DNA of 64,000 bases from Robinsoniella peoriensis. GTDB taxonomy: Bacteria > Bacillota > Clostridia > Lachnospirales > Lachnospiraceae. The translations under genes were made by a program, and so were the position numbers. This document shows, in pieces, positions 36,722 through 46,331 of this stretch (the first letter of the stretch is position 1; each line of letters opens with the position of its first letter). The DNA lies in the NCBI RefSeq assembly GCF_000797495.1, contig NZ_JTGN01000011.1:186001-250000 (forward strand), written 5' to 3'. Under the pieces are notes generated by a model. The model saw nothing but the letters and a program-made list of their open reading frames with translations. It was not told the origin of the DNA and did no database searches.

Positions 36722-37141
36722 TTATTTATCCGCTCCTTTGGTATATTCAGCAATGGTTTTTAAAAATTCATCATAATTTCTTATATAATCTCTTTCATCA
36801 TAATAATCAGAAGCTAAAACTAGTAGAACTGCATCCTCAGAAAAATCATACATTTCTCTCCACATATTGTTAGCAATATAAAGCCCTTCATATGGTTTCT
36901 CAAGAAATACCACTTTTTTCTCTTCACCATTATCTAACAGCACCTTACATGATCCATGGATACAGATCATAATTTGTTCTAAAGACTTATGTGCATGGAA
37001 ACCCCGATGTACATCTATTCCCGTATCATACATATAATAGACCCTTTTGATTTCAAAAGGAATATCTTTATGTTCCTCCAATGCTACTAATTGTCCACGT
37101 TCATCTCCATGCTGTTGAAATGCATACTTTATTACCTGCAT
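36722..37141 (-). CDS. dTDP-4-keto-6-deoxyglucose 3,4-ketoisomerase (FdtA/QdtA family)
   Basis: 139 residues, a small cupin protein. The signature HRGFHAHK lies at 45-52; His49 and His51 correspond to the catalytic histidines of FdtA. It moves the keto group from C4 to C3 of the RfbB product, ready for transamination by the next gene. Together with rfbA and rfbB this gives a 3-amino-3,6-dideoxyhexose. A GGAGG site precedes the ATG. Confidence 0.92.
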   Translation of the reverse strand: MQVIKYAFQQHGDERGQLVALEEHKDIPFEIKRVYYMYDTGIDVHRGFHAHKSLEQIMICIHGSCKVLLDNGEEKKVVFLEKPYEGLYIANNMWREMYDFSEDAVLLVLASDYYDERDYIRNYDEFLKTIAEYTKGADK

Positions 37142-37188
37142 AATTTTTCCTCCTTGATAATTACATCGACATACCTCTGCACTATACG

Positions 37189-38355
37189 CTAATTTTTTAG
37201 CGCCTTTTTCAGTACTGCTGCGTATTTCTCTGCTATATTTTTATAATCATACTGCTCTGCTTTTAATCTTGCTTTTTCAGATAACTTGATTCTTAAATTG
37301 TCATCTTGAACTAATATACCTAAACGATCGACCAATTGGTTTACATTTTTCTCTTCGACCAAGAAACCTTCTTCTCCGTTTGATATCAAACTGGATATTC
37401 CACCAGAATCACTAGCTACACATGGAAGACCTGATGCCATCGCTTCCATTAATACGGTTGGAACACCTTCCGTATCGCCATCTTTTGCTGTTATAGAGGG
37501 AGCAACAAAAATATCTGCCGAGGCATATAATACTTTTAGTTCTTCGTGTGTTTTAGCTCCTAAAAACCTAATCTTGTTATTTATTGGTTCAGCCTGCTTT
37601 TGAAGTATTCCTCTAAGCGGTCCTTCTCCCACAATAAATAATAACGCATCAATTTCATTCATAGCATCTATCAAATATTTGATTCCCTTTTTCTCTGCAA
37701 GTCTTCCAACAAATAGTAATACTTTTTTATCATTTTGTTTAAAATAATTATTAATGGCATATTTTTTACCAAACTTCTCAGTATTACATCCCATAGAAAT
37801 CACCTCTATGTTTCCCAAATTTGTAATACTTTCCGCTTTACTTTTTAATTCTTCTGAAACGGTTGTGACATAAGATGCTCTCTTTAACGCTCTAGTCTTT
37901 AATTTTTTAATAATTCCATGATTCATAGACATAATATCTCCGCCATGTCCGGTTATAATAAAAGGTTTTCTAAAGAAGCTTTGTATTATACCCTGAGGAA
38001 TAACCCAATGAGCATGCACTATATCATATTCCGGCAACATTTTACTCAACTTAATGAATAATCCTATAAACAAAAATGGTACCAGTAAAATTCTGACCTT
38101 TTTTTCTTTTATTCTAGGTACAATAGCACCTGGATAACATAAAGTTTCTAGTTTATGAATAGGAAAATAATGATACCGAATTACATTAACTCCTTCCAAT
38201 AGCTCATGGTTTTTAGCTCCTTCAGTGGCTGGAACCAGCACTGTAACATCATAATATTTCAATAATGCTTTTGATAAATCTAAAACAAAACGTGGTTCTG
38301 TATCGTTCTTCCATCTGGGAAAAGTCGTCCCAGTAACTAATAATTTTTTTTTCAT
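37189..38355 (-). CDS. Glycosyltransferase family 4
   Basis: 388 residues with the two GT-B domains: HAHWVIPQG and GHGGDIMS in the N-terminal half, LLFVGRLAEKKGIKYLIDA and the EX7E motif in EGVPTVLMEAMASGLP in the C-terminal half. A retaining transferase acting on a nucleotide sugar in the cytoplasm to build the glycan repeat. Donor and acceptor unknown. It sits between the ketoisomerase gene and the giant GT-C gene, spacing 9 nt from the latter. Confidence 0.92.
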   Translation of the reverse strand: MKKKLLVTGTTFPRWKNDTEPRFVLDLSKALLKYYDVTVLVPATEGAKNHELLEGVNVIRYHYFPIHKLETLCYPGAIVPRIKEKKVRILLVPFLFIGLFIKLSKMLPEYDIVHAHWVIPQGIIQSFFRKPFIITGHGGDIMSMNHGIIKKLKTRALKRASYVTTVSEELKSKAESITNLGNIEVISMGCNTEKFGKKYAINNYFKQNDKKVLLFVGRLAEKKGIKYLIDAMNEIDALLFIVGEGPLRGILQKQAEPINNKIRFLGAKTHEELKVLYASADIFVAPSITAKDGDTEGVPTVLMEAMASGLPCVASDSGGISSLISNGEEGFLVEEKNVNQLVDRLGILVQDDNLRIKLSEKARLKAEQYDYKNIAEKYAAVLKKALKN

Positions 38356-38364
38356 ACAATCACC

Positions 38365-41300
38365 CTAATTTTTTCTCTCTACCCACTGTAATTCTGCAGT
38401 AAAATTGCTATCTCCTAGATTTAGTACTTCAACGCTTAATTTACTTATATTTTTCTCCAATATGATTGAGACAGCTTCATTAACTGAATAAACATCCTTA
38501 AATAAAGAGTCCTTTACATTATATGTTTTTAATACTTCTTCACTGCTAATTGTCTCTTTAACATCTTTCCTTAAGTGTTTATCCTTAAATGCAGTCTCAT
38601 CCACCTCGCCTGCATCAATCATATCTTGTATCTTCTCATCAACTTCTTTTTTTATTTCAGAATCAGACTTAATCTGTTTAAATTGAATAACTACATTTGC
38701 TTCTTTCTCTAAATCACCTTTAGTCAGATTCAGATATAATTCATAAGTACCTTTTTTTAGATTCTCGATTGTATTTTTATTATCTGCTGATAAATCTGTA
38801 TTACTAAAACAGCTTACATGTACTTTCCCACCGTTAGATAGCATTTTACCTCCGGCCTCAATAGCGTCATATAACAATTTACCATGACTTGATGCCCATA
38901 AAGTATATGCTCCTTCTTGAGCGACAATTGTATACTTTTTAGCCATACCCAGGTTACTGCCATTAAAATTGTATTTTAGTAAAAATACATCTTCTGTAAG
39001 ATCCAAAACTTCATTTTGAGTTTTGCTATCTATTTTAACACCTTTCAACTCACTTTGCAAATATTCTGTTGATAGCATATTATTATCTATTTCCCTATTC
39101 GTTGCAACATAGTAAAGATTTATTGGTATAATACTTTTTTGGGAGACATCAGACAGTAAATTAACCATTTGCTTCAAACCATCTTTCTCTTCTGTCCCTA
39201 TCATAAGTCTTGTAGATTCCAATTCAAGACCAACTGGTTGCACTTGCAAATCACTTGTACCTACAGTCGTAAATTCATAAGTAACATTGGCTAATTTTGA
39301 TCTAGCAGCAATAGGTACCTGAAACCTCATTTTAGACTCTTCATTGGTAATATCTCTACCGTATATGGTTTTTTCCACAACGATTGTATCTTTGCTTTTT
39401 AATATAATATCCCCTATAGCTTCATCAGGCAATTGCTGGCCATTAACATTTACCTCAAATATATAATTATAATTTCCACTGGGAATTTCTATCGGTTTTT
39501 GATAATCATAACCATTTTTTTGCTGGGTTAAAAAACCTCTAATATCCATTACTCTCCCCTGTGATATCACAAAACCATTTTTATCTTTAATGTATTCAAT
39601 TCTTTTATTATCATTCTTACACATTAAAATATAATCATCATTTCGTGCTATAATTGACAACTCATCCATGTATGAGCTATAATTTTTCCCTTTTGCAAAA
39701 AACAAAAAATATTGAGAATTATCGTTATTAATTTCTTCTAAATCTACCTTTTTTACCTGATAATTGGGCAAACTTTCTTTAACATGATCTAATAAATTAT
39801 TATTATCACCAATACTACCATCATATACAAAACTAATTATACCTTTATCATGACACTCATCATCGATTTTTTTTATCTGATCCAGAATAGAATGGAGATT
39901 GTCATAAGAATCCAAACCTACAGTATAATAAGGTGATGTCTTTTGAATATCAATCTGATTTATCGATAGATTATTTGACAAATTATCTGAAATTCTAAAG
40001 TGTACATTTTTTCTATCAGAAGCGCTTGATACTCTAATCAATACATCAAATTCTCCTTCATTTCCTAATTCATTTAGATCAAAAAACGCTCTATTCAAAA
40101 CATCATCTCCATCCAAAACTTCTACATACCCTACCTGATCATCAGATTTACTCTCTGCAGAAATACGAACATTGCACAGATAGGTACCATTTGATAATAA
40201 AATATTATTTTCGCTTACCTCTTCATCTTGAATAGTATTCGAATTATCATTCTCTATATTTTTATTGTCTGGAATGTATTCTCTTACCTTATAAAAAGGA
40301 GTAATTCCTTCAGCCACTCCATTCCCCTTTTGAGTAAGTAAAGCAAACGATGCATTTTTCTCCAAAACTGTAAATTCATCCGAGAACTTTGTAATCTTAG
40401 TGGACTTTCCAGAAGTTATCAGATACATAATTTTTTTATTTTTTTTATCTTTTCTATATTCTTCATAATTTTTCATAGCAGAGTCATCTTCATCGTTACT
40501 ATATGGATCAATAATATTTATTTTTCTATCTGGTAATAAAAATTGCAAGCTTGAAATCTTGTCCTCTTGCTCATGATCGCTTTTAATATAATAAATATTA
40601 CCATCATAAGGATTATACTTCAATAACTCTGCAATCTGCATACTATCCTTTTTATCTTCACTAATTCTGTCTAAAATCAAAGTAGTATCCAAGTAATTGG
40701 TTATGACAATGCAAACCACGGCAATTAAGAGTACGGACAAAAAACAGCTTAACTTCCTCAATAAAATAATAGTATAATTTTGTTTATATAGATATAAACT
40801 TATATATGCAATAATAATTGCCATAATAGCACCTGGAAACAATGCACTTGAAAAGCTTACATCTTTATGATAAAACAAGGATAATATACCACAATTATAT
40901 TCATCTACTGACATATTCCCAACTGTTTTCATTATACTGGCAAGCGTAAATGTACTTACAATAAAGATCATAGAATATATAATCATCTCTTTCAACCAGC
41001 TTTTGTTATCCAATACCTTTAATATACCATATAATATAATAGGTCCGGAAATAACCTGAAGATCTCTAATATTAACTAAAGAATCAATAGTATTATTTGA
41101 AAGATCATATGAACAAGAAAAATATAGCATACTGATAAATACAAAGCCTAAAAACACAACAATCAAGTTATTCTTATCATCTGTTTGTTTATCAGCTATT
41201 ATTTTTTTATATACACAAAAGATCCCTGGCATAATAAACAAAAAAGAACTTATTCCTAATGCATATAATTTAGCTAATAACTGCTGAAGAAAGCCCACGA

Positions 41301-42126
41301 CGCCAAAATCATTCCATCCTTTTACCATGCCATTTATTAATACCAGTAAACTATTATCAATAAGCCTATTATCATCATAACCAATTAACTTCAACCAGTA
41401 TTTCTCTATTAGGCTTATAATTACAATTCCTAATATAAGTTCAAATCCCAGCAAAGCACTCTGCCTTTCATTAATCACCTTATTCTTATATAAAATTATA
41501 ATAGCCAGTCCTATACCAATTATCAAAGTAATAAAAGAACTTTTTATAGCTACTGAAAGAATAGCTGTTACACCCAACAAAATAATCTTATAATTAGTTA
41601 CACGATCCATTATAGATATATACAGCCATATGATTACCCAGAAAAGAAATAACAGTAATATATCTGGAACTGATAACGATCGCACAATTGAATATCCTGG
41701 ATAAAGAATAAGCAAAAAACAGATAAATAGAATTTTAATATGACTAATATCTGGAAATAAACGATAGGAAACTCTGACGGATATTAAAAAAGTACAACAT
41801 AGTAATACTGCATTTAAAATGATTGCTGCTTTATACATACTGGCAGGTTCCCTAAATATTGCATTCAAAGGCAACAAAATCAAACTATATCCAAAAGAAA
41901 AAAGGGATGGATTTGCAGAAATATCAGACCAATTATTGTCAAAAAAAGAAAACATCCCCCCCCATATTCTTGCCTCTTCTTTTACATATATAATTTGATC
42001 GTAGTCTTGAATTCTATATAATATAGTTCCTAGTATGATAATGCACATTACAAATTGGATTATCCGAGAAACATTTAATCTGCTCTTTTTATCCTTAATG
42101 ATAATATGTTTAAATCTTATATTCAT
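38365..42126 (-). CDS. Giant GT-C-like membrane protein with three tandem extracytoplasmic modules and an internal G8 tract
   Basis: 1253 residues. Residues 1-480 hold about twelve hydrophobic segments and are paralogous to the 590-residue protein at 32413-34185; its INDEFGYWG loop is here VKEEARIWG (Glu50-Glu51). The rest is exported or exposed: three diverged copies of an alpha/beta module (about 507-600, 735-830, 990-1075), the first two followed by beta-sandwich-like stretches. The codons of W55-G56-G57 make a run of eight G (41956-41963) in an otherwise AT-rich gene; a one-base slip would truncate the protein near residue 58. The Asp-to-Glu change could weaken or alter catalysis. Function beyond GT-C-like is unknown. 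Confidence 0.75.
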   Translation of the reverse strand: MNIRFKHIIIKDKKSRLNVSRIIQFVMCIIILGTILYRIQDYDQIIYVKEEARIWGGMFSFFDNNWSDISANPSLFSFGYSLILLPLNAIFREPASMYKAAIILNAVLLCCTFLISVRVSYRLFPDISHIKILFICFLLILYPGYSIVRSLSVPDILLLFLFWVIIWLYISIMDRVTNYKIILLGVTAILSVAIKSSFITLIIGIGLAIIILYKNKVINERQSALLGFELILGIVIISLIEKYWLKLIGYDDNRLIDNSLLVLINGMVKGWNDFGVVGFLQQLLAKLYALGISSFLFIMPGIFCVYKKIIADKQTDDKNNLIVVFLGFVFISMLYFSCSYDLSNNTIDSLVNIRDLQVISGPIILYGILKVLDNKSWLKEMIIYSMIFIVSTFTLASIMKTVGNMSVDEYNCGILSLFYHKDVSFSSALFPGAIMAIIIAYISLYLYKQNYTIILLRKLSCFLSVLLIAVVCIVITNYLDTTLILDRISEDKKDSMQIAELLKYNPYDGNIYYIKSDHEQEDKISSLQFLLPDRKINIIDPYSNDEDDSAMKNYEEYRKDKKNKKIMYLITSGKSTKITKFSDEFTVLEKNASFALLTQKGNGVAEGITPFYKVREYIPDNKNIENDNSNTIQDEEVSENNILLSNGTYLCNVRISAESKSDDQVGYVEVLDGDDVLNRAFFDLNELGNEGEFDVLIRVSSASDRKNVHFRISDNLSNNLSINQIDIQKTSPYYTVGLDSYDNLHSILDQIKKIDDECHDKGIISFVYDGSIGDNNNLLDHVKESLPNYQVKKVDLEEINNDNSQYFLFFAKGKNYSSYMDELSIIARNDDYILMCKNDNKRIEYIKDKNGFVISQGRVMDIRGFLTQQKNGYDYQKPIEIPSGNYNYIFEVNVNGQQLPDEAIGDIILKSKDTIVVEKTIYGRDITNEESKMRFQVPIAARSKLANVTYEFTTVGTSDLQVQPVGLELESTRLMIGTEEKDGLKQMVNLLSDVSQKSIIPINLYYVATNREIDNNMLSTEYLQSELKGVKIDSKTQNEVLDLTEDVFLLKYNFNGSNLGMAKKYTIVAQEGAYTLWASSHGKLLYDAIEAGGKMLSNGGKVHVSCFSNTDLSADNKNTIENLKKGTYELYLNLTKGDLEKEANVVIQFKQIKSDSEIKKEVDEKIQDMIDAGEVDETAFKDKHLRKDVKETISSEEVLKTYNVKDSLFKDVYSVNEAVSIILEKNISKLSVEVLNLGDSNFTAELQWVERKN

Positions 42127-42178
42127 ATTAGTCCAACTTTCTTCAATATCTGATTTACTCTTGATAACTTCTTAATTT

Positions 42179-42802
42179 TTATAGATTTCTTATTACTCTG
42201 GCTGGAGCCCCTACAGCAACCACATTTTCAGGAATATCTTTTGTAACTACACTATTAGAGCCTATAATAGCTCCACTACCTATTTTTACATTTGGAAGAA
42301 TTGCAACTCCTTCACCAAGCCAAACATTATTGCCTATCTCTACTGATCCCTTTGAATGTAAATTTCTCTGAACCATCCTTATATCTTTTTCTTCTGCCTT
42401 GACCTGTCCATGAGAATGATCAGCTATATATATCTTGCTGCCCATTAAAACATCATCGCCAATAATAACTTTGTTGATAGCACCTATATGACAATCATCC
42501 CCAACGGTTACATTATCGCCAATTTTAATTTGTGGTTGATATTTTACATTCTCATATTCATCCCACGCTTCTATACGCAATCTATATCCACACCTAAAAT
42601 TTCTACCAATATTAATATATTTCCAACCTTTAATTTGAATCGGTGGTTTTATATATATGCCAGCACCAGCAGTGTTAAATTTCCGACTGTAAACTTCACT
42701 TAAAACTAATCTATTAAAATATTTTAATCCCCGTATAATTTTTTCTGGATATATATAAGAACAAATATGTGCGATTCTTTTAGCAATATTATCTAAATTC
42801 AT
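42179..42802 (-). CDS. Acyltransferase with left-handed beta-helix (WbbJ/WcaF type)
   Basis: 207 residues. Hexapeptide repeats run from about residue 90 to 200 (IKIGDNVTVGDDCHIG, VEIGNNVWLGEGV, VKIGSGAIIGSNSVVTKDIP), with the conserved His in ADHSHGQ. Members O- or N-acetylate sugars using acetyl-CoA. It may acetylate the glycan, or the amino group of the dTDP-3-aminosugar as FdtC does. First gene of the long AT-rich minus-strand series. Confidence 0.88.
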   Translation of the reverse strand: MNLDNIAKRIAHICSYIYPEKIIRGLKYFNRLVLSEVYSRKFNTAGAGIYIKPPIQIKGWKYINIGRNFRCGYRLRIEAWDEYENVKYQPQIKIGDNVTVGDDCHIGAINKVIIGDDVLMGSKIYIADHSHGQVKAEEKDIRMVQRNLHSKGSVEIGNNVWLGEGVAILPNVKIGSGAIIGSNSVVTKDIPENVVAVGAPARVIRNL

Positions 42803-42879
42803 TTTTTATCTCTTTTCATTATAAAATTTAAACTTGTTTAATAATAACCTCTTAGATTATCAAGAAAGATATAAAACCC

Positions 42880-42908
42880 TTGTTATGATAAATTTATTAT
42901 GATAGAAT
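42880..42908 (+). promoter_or_regulatory. Promoter of the lone plus-strand GT2 gene
   Basis: Plus strand: -35 TTGTTA (42880-42885), 17-nt spacer, -10 TAGAAT (42903-42908) with TGA upstream. GAGGT follows 6 nt before the ATG at 42940. The same 137-nt AT-rich region must also start the minus-strand series at 42802, but no single minus-strand promoter stands out. Confidence 0.6.
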
Positions 42909-42939
42909 AATCTTATCTTTTTAAATATGCGAGGTATTT

Positions 42940-43968
42940 ATGTATAATCAAACTAATTCAAGCAAAGCTGTTGTAAGTATAATAATTCCTGTATATAATG
43001 CAGAATCATATCTGGAAGAATGTCTAGACTCTGTTTTAGCACAATCTTATACAAACCTGGAAATCATATTAGTAAATGATGGTTCTAAAGACACTTCACC
43101 AGACATCTGTAAAAAATATGTAGCAAAAGACAGCAGAATAAAATTTCTTTCCAAGGACAATGGGGGTGTTTCCTCTGCAAGAAATCTTGCACTTGATCAT
43201 GTAACTGGTGATTTTTTAACTTTTATTGATTCTGATGACTTTATTTCTCCACACTTTGTGCGCGAGTTATTAAAAGCTATTCAAAATACGGATGTATCAC
43301 TTTGCGGATATAATCGCCTTAAAAACAGAAATACTGTTTCGATGGTGCTACCTCAAAATTGTAAAATGACTCGGGAAAAATTATACGAATATACTCTTTG
43401 CAGTAATTATATCAGCGGTTATTTATGCACTAAAATGTTTAGAATGTCTATTGTTTCAAAACTTCAGCTTAGATTTAATACAGCTTTAAAAGTAGGCGAG
43501 GATATGCTGTGGATAATCCAATATTATAATGCATGTCAAACCGGACACTATGTTAGTCAATCCTTATACAATTACAGATTGAATGAAGTATCAGCTTTAC
43601 AGAAGATGAAAACTACAGGCATATTTGATCCTAAAAAAATAAGCAACATGGATTCTGCAGATTTAATATGGTGCATTTTAAAACATGAGAATATGAACAT
43701 TAAAGATCAAGGATCCTATCGAAAAGTCAGAACATCGCTATGGATGCTCTTTAACATGATTTGCTGCAAGTATTATGATAAAAATCTTTTTAAACGTATT
43801 AAGCAAAACACCCATGGCCATTTATATCCATTTTTAAAAAGTGATCACTCTGGTGTTTTAGAGAAAATGTCCGGTGTAATCATTTATATCAGTCCAACGA
43901 TACTTTATTACCTAGGTTTATTAGGATATAAATTATTTCCTGAAATTGTTGCCAAACATCTGAACTAA
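42940..43968 (+). CDS. Glycosyltransferase family 2
   Basis: 342 residues. Classic GT2 start VSIIIPVYNAESYLEECLDSVLAQS, then LVNDGSKD and the metal-binding FIDSDDF near residue 98. A hydrophobic C-terminal segment may touch the membrane. It is the only plus-strand gene in the 26-64 kb region, has its own promoter, and its stop codon overlaps that of the convergent gene. It may be a separate insertion into the locus. Sugar specificity unknown. Confidence 0.9.
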   Translation: MYNQTNSSKAVVSIIIPVYNAESYLEECLDSVLAQSYTNLEIILVNDGSKDTSPDICKKYVAKDSRIKFLSKDNGGVSSARNLALDHVTGDFLTFIDSDDFISPHFVRELLKAIQNTDVSLCGYNRLKNRNTVSMVLPQNCKMTREKLYEYTLCSNYISGYLCTKMFRMSIVSKLQLRFNTALKVGEDMLWIIQYYNACQTGHYVSQSLYNYRLNEVSALQKMKTTGIFDPKKISNMDSADLIWCILKHENMNIKDQGSYRKVRTSLWMLFNMICCKYYDKNLFKRIKQNTHGHLYPFLKSDHSGVLEKMSGVIIYISPTILYYLGLLGYKLFPEIVAKHLN

Positions 43969-44837
43969 TCCATTAGTTTGGAAAGAATCTTTAATGATTT
44001 TAATATATTCTTAGTCACGAAGAGTTCTTTATCAATCTTACATGCAGTATTAGCCGAGGTACTCGCTGATTCTGCATGTATAATTTTTAATGAAGGTGTA
44101 TACATTGTTACCAATCCATTTTTTTCACATAGATAAGCTATAATATCTTCTTCACAATACATAAAAGTTTCAGGATAAAAACCATAATCAAATCTTTTGA
44201 TAAAAAGCGGAGAATATATAACGCACGCACCTTGAAGAACTACATGTTTTTGTCTTTGGGAATGATTAATTACTGCTCTGTTTTTCTTATCTCTTTTGTT
44301 ATAAATTTTCTGTAAAACCGGAGAATTATTACCTTTAGAAAAAAATTTATTTACCTTCAAACAAACATACCAGATGTTTCTGTTTAAAACCCAACGCTTC
44401 ACCTGATCTTTACTAATTATTTCTGGTCTGTAAGGACTTTGGTGATACCCGTCTATACGTACAATATCTGGTCCTAACAAACCATATTGTTCCTGGGCAT
44501 ACTCTTTTTTGAGAATATTTACGAAATCTGGTTGTTCAAATATTGTATCGTTATTTGCAATTATTATAAAACTTGACCTAAGATTATTTTTCGCATATTT
44601 ATATCCAAGATTATTTCCTTTCGCAAATCCAAGATTTTTTTCTGATTTAATACAAATAACAGTTTTATTATTAGCATAAAGTTGTTCAACCTCTTTAAAA
44701 CTATCATCTGGAGATCCATTATCAATAACTATAATTGTATATTTATCATACTCTATATTATTTAGAATTGAATTAATACATTTGATCGTATAGTCATAAA
44801 CAACATAATGCAAAATCACAAAGCTCACATGTTCCAT
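43965..44837 (-). CDS. Glycosyltransferase family 2, rhamnosyltransferase-like
   Basis: 290 residues. GT2 of the WbbL/rhamnosyltransferase type: VILHYVVYDYT, VIDNGSPDDS, EKNLGFAKGNNLGYKYA and IANNDTIF. This subgroup often uses dTDP-rhamnose or galactofuranose donors, both plausible here (RfbC, Glf). Its last four bases overlap the end of the convergent plus-strand gene. Confidence 0.88.
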   Translation of the reverse strand: MEHVSFVILHYVVYDYTIKCINSILNNIEYDKYTIIVIDNGSPDDSFKEVEQLYANNKTVICIKSEKNLGFAKGNNLGYKYAKNNLRSSFIIIANNDTIFEQPDFVNILKKEYAQEQYGLLGPDIVRIDGYHQSPYRPEIISKDQVKRWVLNRNIWYVCLKVNKFFSKGNNSPVLQKIYNKRDKKNRAVINHSQRQKHVVLQGACVIYSPLFIKRFDYGFYPETFMYCEEDIIAYLCEKNGLVTMYTPSLKIIHAESASTSANTACKIDKELFVTKNILKSLKILSKLMD

Positions 44838-44873
44838 AGTACTATAATCCTTTCATAAATAGCAAAATATAAA

Positions 44874-46328
44874 TTATTTATGGAATATTTTTTCCTTTAA
44901 ATTACTAATAATACCAACAATTGTATAAAAAGGAAACCATCTCCACATAATTTTTATTTTCTTAATCCCAAATACTTTGCTATATTCAAAATAGTTCATT
45001 CTTTCAAGATATGTTCTCAAAAAAGATTTTGTATCAAACTCCTCTATATTTGTTTGAAATTTTGTCTTTTTTTCCTTTAAGAGCAGTAATAATTGTTCTT
45101 CAAATTCTTCCGGTAATATCAATTGATGTTTAATTTTACTTTTTTGCTCTTGTAGAAAAACATCATCATCCAGAAGATGATCCACCATACTATACAATTC
45201 ATTTACAGATGTAAACTCAATACTTAGCTCTTCTGGATAAAGTAAAACACCCGTTGAACATTCATCATAAATAAGTGTAATTGGTAATGTATTTGCAGCT
45301 ATAGCATATTGGGACATTAATCCGCCAATCATTGGATAAGTACTGAGATATAAAGTGACATTTTTCATTACAGCAAATAAGTCACTTCTTTCCGATATCC
45401 AATATACTCTTTCTGGATATTCTTCCTGTATTTTTCTAAGTTCTCGTCCATCACCCGTACCAGCATACAAAAATATAACATCCGAATGTTTTTTTAAAAT
45501 ATGAAGAACTATTTTATAATATAGATTATCTGCTCCTAACGTCTTGTATAGTGATCCCCCAGAAAAAACAATCTTCTTATCCTCTTTTAAAAATGGAAAC
45601 CCCTGAAACTCAACTGTGTCATCAATCATTGGATAAAAAGGCAGTTTGATTATCTTATTTGCACAGATTTTTCTCTTGTAACGTGAAACAGATGCACCAT
45701 AATCTCTAAATTCAATAAAATAGTCACAGGATTTTTTCCCTAGCCAAAAAGCATGATCCGTTAAGTTTATCAGAAACCTGTCAATACTTCCTTCCAGCCC
45801 AGTGCATGCAGTGATTCCTATCAAATCGTAAGGAGTTGTATACAATAAAATTTTAGATATACTTTCCTTTTCTACGACACTATTAATCGTCTTAATACTT
45901 CGAATTATATTCTTTTCAGTAATAAATATTATTTTATTATTTTTATTTTTCTTTAGTTCTTTAGAGATGCCAGGTATAAAATCCTTTCTATTGTCAAGTG
46001 TCACATACACGATATCAAACTTTAGGTTTACCAGGGCCCTCACATAAATGAGTGCTAATCCACGATTATCTAGTCCAAAACCATCATAGAAAAGGATGCT
46101 TTTTTCTTTTTTTGGAAATGATTTTTCTACGGTACCAATATTATGTGCTATTTTATAGATTATTTTTTCAACATCATCATCATCATAACATTGATTTAAC
46201 GCATACATATATCTTCCAAAAAAAGTGATTGCCTTTAAAGCTCCTTCTAAATCGTTTTTGCTCATATAATGCATTATTATCTGTTTCATTTTTTCACTAT
46301 CTTTTTCGATTCGCCTCTCCATGAGCAT
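44874..46328 (-). CDS. GT-B fold glycosyltransferase-like protein, family not assigned
   Basis: 484 residues. An N-terminal helical part precedes a Rossmann-like domain (SILFYDGFGLDNRGLALIYVRAL) and a second one with YAGTGDGRELRKI and the donor-site-like stretch ending in GLMSQYAIAANTLPI. This resembles GT-B enzymes, but I cannot place it in a family. It starts 3 nt after the DPM-like GT2 gene. A Met at residue 14 (MKQIIM) is an alternative start. Confidence 0.6.
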   Translation of the reverse strand: MLMERRIEKDSEKMKQIIMHYMSKNDLEGALKAITFFGRYMYALNQCYDDDDVEKIIYKIAHNIGTVEKSFPKKEKSILFYDGFGLDNRGLALIYVRALVNLKFDIVYVTLDNRKDFIPGISKELKKNKNNKIIFITEKNIIRSIKTINSVVEKESISKILLYTTPYDLIGITACTGLEGSIDRFLINLTDHAFWLGKKSCDYFIEFRDYGASVSRYKRKICANKIIKLPFYPMIDDTVEFQGFPFLKEDKKIVFSGGSLYKTLGADNLYYKIVLHILKKHSDVIFLYAGTGDGRELRKIQEEYPERVYWISERSDLFAVMKNVTLYLSTYPMIGGLMSQYAIAANTLPITLIYDECSTGVLLYPEELSIEFTSVNELYSMVDHLLDDDVFLQEQKSKIKHQLILPEEFEEQLLLLLKEKKTKFQTNIEEFDTKSFLRTYLERMNYFEYSKVFGIKKIKIMWRWFPFYTIVGIISNLKEKIFHK

Positions 46329-46331
46329 GTA

